A stretch of 64,000 nucleotides of DNA from Actinoallomurus sp040655075 (GTDB lineage Bacteria; Actinomycetota; Actinomycetes; Streptosporangiales; Streptosporangiaceae), in the NCBI RefSeq assembly GCF_040655075.1, contig NZ_JBFAJC010000033.1, forward strand, positions 52,544 through 116,543. The letters run 5' to 3'. Shown one piece after another: positions 20,601 to 28,078 of the stretch. The number at the start of each line of letters is the position of its first letter. Positions within the stretch are counted from its first letter, which is position 1. The notes under the pieces were generated by a model, which did no database searches, was not told the DNA's origin, and saw nothing but the letters and a program-made list of their open reading frames with translations. Both the position numbers and the translations under genes were made by a program.

Positions 20601-23600
20601 ACCGGCGCCAACCCCACCCACACATCACCGGACCGGCCCGCATCGGCTCCACCGAGCCGGGCCACGGTGACATCCGGTCCCTCACCGTAGACACGCTCCT
20701 GCCCGTCGGCCTCCACCGTACGCACGCTCACCGGCAGGTAACGCTGCGCCAGCACCGCCGGCAGCGCACCGGTCAACACCCCACCATCACCGGTTCCGCG
20801 AACAGCAGCGATGATCTCCTGCCAAGCCCGGCCGTCCTCCAGCCGCCGCCGAGCCGACTCACCGGCCGACACACCGGCAGCCCGTACCGCCGCCCGTACG
20901 TACTCCGCCGAGATCGACTCCCAATCCGGCGAGCCGGCCAGCGCGACGTCGGCACGCATCTTGCGCTCCAGGACCCGCCGCAACGTTCGCGGATCATCCG
21001 GCAGCGCCTCCACCATGCCGGCCCGACCGGCGGCCACCAGCGCATCGAAAAGATCGCCGCCCCCTCGCGGCCCGGCAAAGGCCATCCCCGCGTCGGCCGC
21101 CCACACCACGTGCGCCGGCGACAGCCCCTCCAGCACCGGCCCCTCGACCGCCGCCGACAGGCCCACCCACCGCGGTGCCCCACCCGAGCCCGAGCCGCGC
21201 GCCATCACCAGCGCCGGCCCCACCCCGTGAACGCTCATCCGCCCATTGCGCCCCAGCACCAACAGGTTCCTTCCGAGGAACTCACTGATGAACACCGGAG
21301 CGATGAGGTCTTCCAGCTCCGACCAATGCGCCACCCCGGTGACACTGGCCAGGACCTGCTCCCACACCTCACCACTGGCGATCCTCGCCTCGACATACGC
21401 ATCGATCGCCGTCGGCGAGGCACCGCGCAGCTCGTCCTTGATCGCCTGGGTATAGGCCTGCCTCACCTGAGGCCACCGCTGCAGAGGCGTGGCTTCCGCC
21501 TGTATCCACTGACCCAGCGAAGCACGCAACTCGACCGGATCATCGAACACCCGGCCCCCGACCCCGACCGCGGGCGAACCGCCGAAGGCCCCCAGCACCG
21601 CCGCATACAACGACCCCGGGCCGGCACCCAACGACGCCGCCGCGTCATGCATCGAGGCAGCACCCGGAACAACCTCCAACCCCCACGAATACGCCCACCG
21701 CGCCTGCCCCCACCCGACCTCCGCCGGCACACCACCCAGACCAAATCCGCCCTGACCGCCGCCAACACTCAAATCACTTACCGTGCCGGCAGGGGCCTCT
21801 ACCAGCGCCTCAACTCCGGGAACAACGGCCGTGTTGATGGACGGGTCATACATGGACGGGTCATACTCGTACCCTTCTGCAGGGGGGTACTCTTGGTCGC
21901 CCGTGTTCCAGCCCTGCGGCGGGTACGTCCAGGGCGTTTCCTGGATCGGCCCTGACCCGCCGAAATATTCGGTGCCGGTATTCCAGTCGTTCCCCATGGC
22001 TGTTTCGACGCCGGGGTATTGGTCGATCCCGGATGTCGTTCCGGCCGACTGTTCTAGGTAGGGGTCCCATGGCTGCTCGGCGATGTCTGCATTGATGTCG
22101 TGGGTCGGGACGTCGGCGGGGTGTTGGTCATAACCGATCTCGGCGGTCGTTCCGGCGGATTCTAGGTCGGGGTTCAATACCAGATCGGCGACGACTTCCT
22201 GGGCGCTGTTGAACTCTTCTTGGGCGTGGTTCCACGCCAGCTCGGCGACGTCTCTATCGATGCCGCGGCCGGAGACGTCGCGGAGATAATCGTTTTTGGT
22301 GACTTCATTCGAGAGCAACGCCGCCATGGCGATTTGTTCTGCTTGTCGTCCGGTGTAAACCCAACGTTTTCCGTTGATGGTGTATCCCGGCCCCAAGTGT
22401 CCCGGGTTCCTAAAAGGCGCACTGTTGTATTTCTCATCGTTGTATTCCCTTGCGGCGTAGCTGATCGCGACGCCGTCCGCTGTTTTGCGCACCAGGTCAC
22501 GGACCTTGGCAAGCCGCCTCTCGTGCTCTTCCGCCTCCCTTTGCGCCTGCCGTTCCGGTGTGGGGGCGTAGTCTTTGTGATACCAGCGGTCCTCGACGAT
22601 GGTGTAGTTCGGTCCCAAGTGGTCCGGGTTCCTAAAAGGCGCGCTGTTGTAATTATTATGGTCGTATTTCTTTGTGGCGTTGGTGATCGAGACGCCGTCC
22701 GCTGCGTTGTCCACCAGGTCACGGACCTTGGCAAGCCCATTCTCGTGCTTTTCCGCCTCCTTTTGCGTCTGCTGTTCCGCCTGCGTTTGCGCCTGCTGTT
22801 CCGGTGTGGGGGCGTAGTCTTTGTGATACCAACGACTCCCCACAATGGTGTAGTTCAGTCCCAAGTATTCTGGGTGAGTAAAAGGCTCACTGTCGTACTT
22901 CTGTTTGCTGTATTTGCGTTTGACGTCGCTGATCCAGACGCCGTCCCAGCCCGCGTTGCGCACCATGACACGGATATCGTCCAGCTTCTCTTCGTGCGTG
23001 CGTCGGGGGCGGCCGGCGATGTTGGGTTCGGTCGGGTCGGTGATGGACCGATAATACGATTCTGATTGTGGGGTGGGGATGGTGTGGTCTGGTTTGATCG
23101 CGTGGCCGAGTGTGTTCAGGGTGAGGGTGCGGGCGTCGGTGGGGGACCAGCGGTCCACGTCTTTGGTGTCTTCGGGATTTGCTGGACGCAGCCACTCATC
23201 CACCCACGCATCGGTTTGCGTGTCGGCCTGGCCGGTGAGTGCTGCTTGTACCAAGTCGGCGGTGTCGAGTCGCGGGAATTCGCTGGGGATGTGGGGGTCG
23301 AAGGTTTGCACGCCGTGGTCGGCGGTGGAGATCCAGGCCCACGCGTGGCCGTCGGTTCCGGGACGGTTCGCTATCACGAACACGGCGAAGGCACGGTCGG
23401 CGGCGGTGGGGGTGTGATCGGTGGTGGGGGTGTGGTGTGGAGTTGGGGTCAGGGTGCCGATCAGGGTTTGCCATGGGGCTGCCGGTGCCCAGTCTGAGGC
23501 GGGCAGGTCCAGGTGCCGCAGGCTCACCGCGTCGGAGGTGGTCAGTGTGTCATCGACCGTGCCGGCCGAGCGGGTGCCGCGGGCGCCGTCTGGGGCGGGG

Positions 23601-26600
23601 AACAGTTCTTTGGCGAGCCGGCGGATCAGCATCAAACACGCTTGCTGCTCATCGGATGGCAGGTTGGTCTCCTGCCTCGCCCAGGTCACAACGGCTTTGA
23701 TCTTTTGCCGCAGCTCGGACAGGCTCACCCCCTCACCCATCTCCACCACAGCCGCCTTCACCCCGGCGGATTCCACCGCGGTCGTCTCTACCGCGGTCGG
23801 CACCGGCGGAGCGGGATGGGCTTCAGCGGTCGTCGGGACGGAGTGGGCTGGAGCGGCGGGAGGCTGCGTCGCACCCGACCGTGCGGCCGCGGTCTTCTCC
23901 GCCCCATAGGCATCATCCAGGGAGTGGCCGTGCAGCACGCCGACGCTGTCGACGACGTCCTCGATGGTCTTCAGATGACGCGCAGGAATCGGCTGGGAGG
24001 GGTGGAACGGCCCTTCTGCCATGAGCCCGTCGGTCTTGACCGCCGAACGCGGCTCCTCCCGCCGGATCCCGTCACTTCCGACGACGGTCAACTTCGCCGA
24101 CCGCCGGAACACCGACAGTTCGTCGAGATACTCATCGGACAGTCCGAGGGGGTGCAACACCTCGTGCAGCAGGAGGAGAATATCGTCGCGCCGACCCCAT
24201 AGCCGGGCGGCCGTACGCGCTGTCACGCCCGGTACCACTTCGACGGCCTCCCCGTGTGCGGGGGCGACGACCAGTCTCAGGTCGACGTGCAACTGGTCCT
24301 TCGACTTCGGCAGGGCGTAGTAGCGCTCGTTGACGTAGTGGGTGAGCTCGCGGTTCAGCTCGTCCTGAAGGGCCGCGACATCCTCGGCACCGACGCCGCC
24401 CTCCGGCTTCACCGGGATGACCGGGACGTGGTAGCGGACCCACTGGCCGTTCGGGGCCTGGATCCGCTGCACATGCTCCCGGACGAGCACCTGACGCCCG
24501 ATCCTCGGATCGTCGCCCTTCGGAGCGGTGTCTTTCAGGAAGTCCGGGCCCGCGTCGAACGCGCGCTCCGTCGCCACCGTGGTCACCGGCGCGTGGCGCC
24601 GCAGATCCTGCCAGGTCGCGAACGGCGCCGGCTTGACGGCCTGCGCGCCCGGCTCGGAGACTCCGCTGGTGGCTTTCGGTACGGCCCAGGCGGGCGCCAC
24701 CGACGTGACCGCCGAGTCGGTGCCGAACTCCTCCAGCAGCTCCTCGATCGTCGTCACCCGCAGGTGCCCGGGCGTCGACTGTGCCGGGAGTTCGGCCGCC
24801 GAGGGGCGTGAGTGGCTCAGCACCTGCTGGCGACCATCATCGTCGCGCGTACCGAGCGCGAGGGCGACATGGCGAGCGTCGTCGATCGAGACCCAGTGAC
24901 CACGGGGAATCAGCGGCACGAGCCTCAGGTCCGGGCCGAGGCGGTGCTCGGTGGGCCGGCCCGAACTCGACAGGACCAGAATCCGTTCGGTGTAGGCCTG
25001 ATGCGCCTGTCCGTACGCGTCGGCCTGATCGTGCCCGGAGGCTCGCGCAGCCTCGAAGGCGGCGAAGGCGGCGTGCGCGGCCGCGTCGTGGACACGGACC
25101 AGCCACTCCCGCTTCACCACACCGGCCCGGTAGGCGGTGAACAGAACCGCCTGCTCGGAGTTCATCGAACCCGTCGACGTCGGCTCCGGGCCGGTCCCCC
25201 GGATCCAGCGCGCGAAGTCACCCGGCCGCCCGGACAGGTTCGTCTCGGCCATCGCGAACCCATCGGCCGGGTCGAGACGCGGATCGCCCCACCACTCATA
25301 GGACCCGACGGACTCCTCGCCGAGCCGCACGACCAGGTCCAGCGGACCGCCGGTCACCGGCCGACTCGACGGTTCACCGGCGACTGCGGGTGCGGGCGCG
25401 TACGGGGCGGCGTGCGGTGGTTGTTCCTCCCAGCCGCGCACCACGGAGTACGGATCCTCGGACGTCGCCACGGAGTACGGCTCGGACATCGCCACGGAGT
25501 ACGGCTCGGACATCGCCACGGAGTACGGCTCTGCGGACGGCGCCACGGAGTACGGATCCTCGGACGTCGCCACGGGGTAGGGATTCGGCGGCGGTGTCCT
25601 GTTGTGGATCGACACCGTGAAGTCGAAGCCGTTGGCCTGGGCGAACCGCTGAAGCCGGGCGGCATTATCGCCAGCGCGAGCATGATCACCGTTCAGCACG
25701 ATGTAGTCGACGTCAGCCCAGGCGAGGCCGCCGTGAACCTGCGCCTCGAAGTAACCTCGGACCGTGTCTCCCACGGCGATGGAGCCATCGCCCACCGCGC
25801 CGTACAGATAGGGATCTTGTGAGAACCCGCTCGCCTCCGCGAGTGCCAGCCGGACGACGTCCTCTTGGCCGTAGGCCAGCAGGGAGAAGGCGTACCGCAG
25901 TGCGGTCACCCCTCGCGCACCCTCGATCCCGCTGCTCAGGCTGTCCTGCGGCGTAACGGTGGTCCGGCCCCGAACCCACGGCTTCCAAAAGAACGCCGCG
26001 TCACCGTAGTCGCTGAGCCCCCGCTCGCGATATGGCGAGATCAAAGACGCGTACAACGGCAGCTCGCCCCCGCGCTCGGACGTGACGTCGAAGCGATCGC
26101 GCACCGCATCCGGAATCGGATTCTGGAAGGTACCGCGGGTACGACGCAACGTCGCCGCGTAACCGAAATTCTCCTCGCGGGAACCACGGAACGCGGCGCT
26201 GGCCTGGCCGCCCGAACTACCCGTCTGCCAGAAGTTCTTGAACCGTGCGTCCGGCCCAGAGGTCAGTTCGTCAAGCAGCGTCACATCCCGCCCGACCTGT
26301 GTGTCCAGCCGCAGATTGGTGACCACCGGCCATTCGTTGACCAGATGGTCATGAACACGATTCAAAAAACGATCCAGAGCCGGCCCCGACTGCAGGCCGT
26401 ACAGATTAAGCCATGACCAATTCGCGGTCAAAAGCCGGTGAGCCGCAACAGCGCGTTCGCCCTCCTGCACTTCACGGCCCCGCATTTCCGCGAGTACCAG
26501 GGATGCCGCCTGCGACTCCGTCAGCGCCCACCAGCTGACGCGTGAAAAGACGTCCCGTACCAGCTCGATGTCATGCGCTAGCTGAACGGCGTCATCGTTC

Positions 26601-28078
26601 CAGAACTGGCCCAGCCTGTCCCTATCCCTGCGCCCGTCCCTGCTCCCGCCGGACAGCAGCTGGCTCACACTGGCGGCGTGCGCGTTCGTCAGCTCTTGAG
26701 CGGCGCCATCCACGTCGCGCGCGCTTCGCAACGACTGAACGATTCGCAAGACGCGCGCCCCCGGCACCATCTGATGCGTGGATGTGTAACTGCTGCCTCG
26801 ATCGGCCGGCGGCGCGTGAGGGGCAGCATGAAGCGGCACATCCTCAGACCCGCCGATCAGGGGATACAACGCTGAGAGGTCCGAATCCGGCGGCTCAACG
26901 CGCCCACCCGGATCCACGGTGGAGGCGTTGACCGGTACCTCGTCCGCTGTGGTGGGATCGGCGTTTTGGAGTTCGTCGTGGAGTGCCGGTGTTTCCGAGA
27001 GGGTGGCGGTATCGGTTCGGGTCGGGTTTGAGGCGTTGTTGTCCCAGGTGCGGCGGGTTTGGAGGAGACGCTGCAGGGTATCGCGGTGTCGCTGGAGAAG
27101 GTCTTCTGCAGCGGCCACATCAGACTCGGGGTCGGTGGTCAGCGCCGCGATCTGGTCTTCCAGGCTGCTGATCTCGTCTTGGCGATCCCTGATTGCCTCA
27201 TCAAGAATCCGTATGTTCAGTCTTTCTGTGGATTCGGGAACAACGACCTTGTTGATGTACGGGTTATTGCTGCCGTAGCCGGACGCTGATGACGGCCCAT
27301 GCAATGCCTGCGGAGCGCGGCTCTCCAAGGCCTGAACCACGAAGACAGCGGTCTGCATGATCGGTGTTTGGGGCTGATACCCGGCTGCAAACAATTCTTG
27401 ATAGATGCGCTTGAGTGAATCGGCCACCGAAGGTTCAGGAGATCCGCTGGAGTCTATGTGTACCAGACGGGGCACGATAGTCGCGATGTCCTCAAAACCG
27501 ATCATCTGCCAGCCGTTTGGATACCGGGCAGAGTGGGCCTCGTGGAGGATTGTTTGGATGGCGTTGGCCAATGAACCTTCGGGTGCCATCGCCCCCCTCG
27601 TAAACGATCGCGCGTTCTCGACGGCCATTGCCTCCTGCGGAGACCGATTACGCTTCCGATAGGCTGACTCGTTGGCGGCCCGAGCCCATGCAGCGATAAT
27701 ATCGTGGCGCCGCCTCGCTGTCCGTGCATTAACGCGGCGCCATTCGTCCGATCGGAGCTCCATTACCCACTGATTGAAGGCGATATTTCTGTCGATCGGA
27801 ACTCGCGTCATTTTGACAATTTCGAGAATGCTTACCCTTCTTGGGTGGTCGGCGACCAGGCCGGTGAGGATAAGGTCGGTTAGCGTTGCGCCGGTCCCTT
27901 CCCGGGAAACGTCGACCTGGAGAAGGTCGACCGGCCCCTGGATGCCCTGGAAGTTTTCCTGGTAAGCCGCGTCATAGTCGGGTACTCGTGCCCTGAAGCG
28001 TTGGACGAAGGTGGTCAAAAAGTGATTTGCGTGATATCCCAGAAACTGTTGCTCATCGCCAGGAAGGTCACCTAGCAT
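17642..28078 (-). CDS. Giant multidomain protein with papain-like, DUF3626-like and metallopeptidase-like segments
   Basis: 3478 codons. Residues about 590-830 (YFEAQVHGGLAWADVDYIVL) resemble the DUF3626/ADP-ribosyltransferase-like family. A PYSVAxSE repeat follows at about 830-880. Residues about 900-1390 parallel the giant protein at 2-10360, including TGSMNSEQAVLFTAYRAG and HEVLHPLGLSDEY (near 1306). Residues about 1470-1640 look like a papain-fold toxin domain: EQQACLMLIRRL (Cys near 1480), GHAWAWIS (His near 1578) and TFDPH (Asp near 1595). Three ~75-residue repeats lie at about 1690-1910. About five diverged OTU-like modules of ~200 residues occupy 2140-3390. The last 50 residues (WRSSSV...ACVSVAV) recall DUF397. 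The listed ATG has no good ribosome site and overlaps the stop of the upstream frame. The preceding 20 codons also look coding, so this is probably the rest of the gene starting at 29778, cut by a frameshift. Confidence 0.85.
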   Translation of the reverse strand: MLGDLPGDEQQFLGYHANHFLTTFVQRFRARVPDYDAAYQENFQGIQGPVDLLQVDVSREGTGATLTDLILTGLVADHPRRVSILEIVKMTRVPIDRNIAFNQWVMELRSDEWRRVNARTARRRHDIIAAWARAANESAYRKRNRSPQEAMAVENARSFTRGAMAPEGSLANAIQTILHEAHSARYPNGWQMIGFEDIATIVPRLVHIDSSGSPEPSVADSLKRIYQELFAAGYQPQTPIMQTAVFVVQALESRAPQALHGPSSASGYGSNNPYINKVVVPESTERLNIRILDEAIRDRQDEISSLEDQIAALTTDPESDVAAAEDLLQRHRDTLQRLLQTRRTWDNNASNPTRTDTATLSETPALHDELQNADPTTADEVPVNASTVDPGGRVEPPDSDLSALYPLIGGSEDVPLHAAPHAPPADRGSSYTSTHQMVPGARVLRIVQSLRSARDVDGAAQELTNAHAASVSQLLSGGSRDGRRDRDRLGQFWNDDAVQLAHDIELVRDVFSRVSWWALTESQAASLVLAEMRGREVQEGERAVAAHRLLTANWSWLNLYGLQSGPALDRFLNRVHDHLVNEWPVVTNLRLDTQVGRDVTLLDELTSGPDARFKNFWQTGSSGGQASAAFRGSREENFGYAATLRRTRGTFQNPIPDAVRDRFDVTSERGGELPLYASLISPYRERGLSDYGDAAFFWKPWVRGRTTVTPQDSLSSGIEGARGVTALRYAFSLLAYGQEDVVRLALAEASGFSQDPYLYGAVGDGSIAVGDTVRGYFEAQVHGGLAWADVDYIVLNGDHARAGDNAARLQRFAQANGFDFTVSIHNRTPPPNPYPVATSEDPYSVAPSAEPYSVAMSEPYSVAMSEPYSVATSEDPYSVVRGWEEQPPHAAPYAPAPAVAGEPSSRPVTGGPLDLVVRLGEESVGSYEWWGDPRLDPADGFAMAETNLSGRPGDFARWIRGTGPEPTSTGSMNSEQAVLFTAYRAGVVKREWLVRVHDAAAHAAFAAFEAARASGHDQADAYGQAHQAYTERILVLSSSGRPTEHRLGPDLRLVPLIPRGHWVSIDDARHVALALGTRDDDGRQQVLSHSRPSAAELPAQSTPGHLRVTTIEELLEEFGTDSAVTSVAPAWAVPKATSGVSEPGAQAVKPAPFATWQDLRRHAPVTTVATERAFDAGPDFLKDTAPKGDDPRIGRQVLVREHVQRIQAPNGQWVRYHVPVIPVKPEGGVGAEDVAALQDELNRELTHYVNERYYALPKSKDQLHVDLRLVVAPAHGEAVEVVPGVTARTAARLWGRRDDILLLLHEVLHPLGLSDEYLDELSVFRRSAKLTVVGSDGIRREEPRSAVKTDGLMAEGPFHPSQPIPARHLKTIEDVVDSVGVLHGHSLDDAYGAEKTAAARSGATQPPAAPAHSVPTTAEAHPAPPVPTAVETTAVESAGVKAAVVEMGEGVSLSELRQKIKAVVTWARQETNLPSDEQQACLMLIRRLAKELFPAPDGARGTRSAGTVDDTLTTSDAVSLRHLDLPASDWAPAAPWQTLIGTLTPTPHHTPTTDHTPTAADRAFAVFVIANRPGTDGHAWAWISTADHGVQTFDPHIPSEFPRLDTADLVQAALTGQADTQTDAWVDEWLRPANPEDTKDVDRWSPTDARTLTLNTLGHAIKPDHTIPTPQSESYYRSITDPTEPNIAGRPRRTHEEKLDDIRVMVRNAGWDGVWISDVKRKYSKQKYDSEPFTHPEYLGLNYTIVGSRWYHKDYAPTPEQQAQTQAEQQTQKEAEKHENGLAKVRDLVDNAADGVSITNATKKYDHNNYNSAPFRNPDHLGPNYTIVEDRWYHKDYAPTPERQAQREAEEHERRLAKVRDLVRKTADGVAISYAAREYNDEKYNSAPFRNPGHLGPGYTINGKRWVYTGRQAEQIAMAALLSNEVTKNDYLRDVSGRGIDRDVAELAWNHAQEEFNSAQEVVADLVLNPDLESAGTTAEIGYDQHPADVPTHDINADIAEQPWDPYLEQSAGTTSGIDQYPGVETAMGNDWNTGTEYFGGSGPIQETPWTYPPQGWNTGDQEYPPAEGYEYDPSMYDPSINTAVVPGVEALVEAPAGTVSDLSVGGGQGGFGLGGVPAEVGWGQARWAYSWGLEVVPGAASMHDAAASLGAGPGSLYAAVLGAFGGSPAVGVGGRVFDDPVELRASLGQWIQAEATPLQRWPQVRQAYTQAIKDELRGASPTAIDAYVEARIASGEVWEQVLASVTGVAHWSELEDLIAPVFISEFLGRNLLVLGRNGRMSVHGVGPALVMARGSGSGGAPRWVGLSAAVEGPVLEGLSPAHVVWAADAGMAFAGPRGGGDLFDALVAAGRAGMVEALPDDPRTLRRVLERKMRADVALAGSPDWESISAEYVRAAVRAAGVSAGESARRRLEDGRAWQEIIAAVRGTGDGGVLTGALPAVLAQRYLPVSVRTVEADGQERVYGEGPDVTVARLGGADAGRSGDVWVGLAPVGPARALGAGTRPAEVAGGWSTSPAPAGTVADVGEPVLPVGPVGRAPAGLSPAQREWALVNRPRFVEVTAGGVDGMLEAMVQATGGGFTAGKVFVADAGQLRRLVVEQIDHIIGTDLGLSLVVYTIYADLWQHQRVGPAGQQDTQALSEDVNARIDDGRALRDIVTSIAKPAYWPELAVRLLPYFVNRMFGLAVRELGTDGGVDRYGDGRPVYIARTTADASAGGPGWVALLDAEGRFAGGAPLASPNRSDPGLARLGPALAAAKRAAGGAAGGGETVMTWLRGRAEGWRANTSASRPDLASSTPDERDVAWWDPDRLALKVEELNRMTPGPGDLALSGAGPGAGDRVIAAGVGLGAALRLLQALFDEHGGVHAPAMAAGAEQGEPPAGPTRIGEGIEAGQWVTTPSLKELLKVIPDPGAVLFFDDARSWVVVRTTDGLWLVEFDPADPAGPVGRVIAPNSEMVRTLDHRGVGLVIDDRGATIPAAGLDERSLFKPATDWDGEFTTEPAPASALEGISAAQHAWTREHQLRFDGAWTGPYGFYNAAINAAGGQLTVRQAQVFGPAQLRRMAGEHLPRATAGWPNALIRAAFRYETQARILGEFLGNDLSQYHPQAVHQQISTHLTDGNAVHYIEQAFSEPGHWEQIVDALSPAFLADLAERYVLVLGTDKRVRGYGNPAAPRLLLARTDATPAGWATLTPLTTEPAAQHTEPFTRIEPDIHVGPTDLAPANAPAELNGPQQQTAEQNDLRIQPTPDGDLSSAILTAAGGILLIDRDTYLTTPTDLPETLAGLIDERRDLLDTAPLEQISQTIGEPAGIDHIIDVLSDPTAHTEPYIRHLSGRYFGYELRVIEPDGTITTHGTGQPITIAPTTGPTGTVHWAALTPADSPTTGHSPATDRSLATDQPPITGWNPDRYTRQQPGTPAQADEHWRSSSVCATVTTTNEQGEQVQVRACVSVAVITLDRPHAGRPTATDHGGPVSRTGTA
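22350..23005 (-). repeat. Three tandem ~75-residue coding repeats in giant protein
   Basis: Three diverged tandem units encode the pattern KVRDLVxxxADGVxI, then a KY segment, NSAPFRNPxHLGPNYTI, and RWYHKDYAPTPExQAQ. They lie at roughly 23005-22795, 22755-22535 and 22530-22350. The middle and last copies are closest to each other, including at DNA level (CTAAAAGGCGC occurs in both). The units are richer in Lys, Asn and Tyr and lower in GC than the surrounding gene, which suggests a separate origin. The W-H-x-D-Y ending of each unit links it to the next. Confidence 0.75.
25442..25590 (-). repeat. Short tandem repeat encoding PYSVA(M/T/P)SE units
   Basis: The 12-mer CACGGAGTACGG, or a close variant, begins at 25442, 25469, 25493, 25517, 25544 and 25571, so the period is 24 or 27 bp. 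On the minus strand it encodes PYSVA followed by MSE, TSED or PSAE. All units keep frame, so copy-number change would lengthen or shorten a flexible linker between the DUF3626-like part and the next domain without breaking the gene. Confidence 0.85.

Noticed and set aside
18905..21955. Plus-strand frame of about 1016 codons opposite the second giant gene
   Set aside because: Arg/Pro/His-rich shadow of the real minus-strand gene; no family features.
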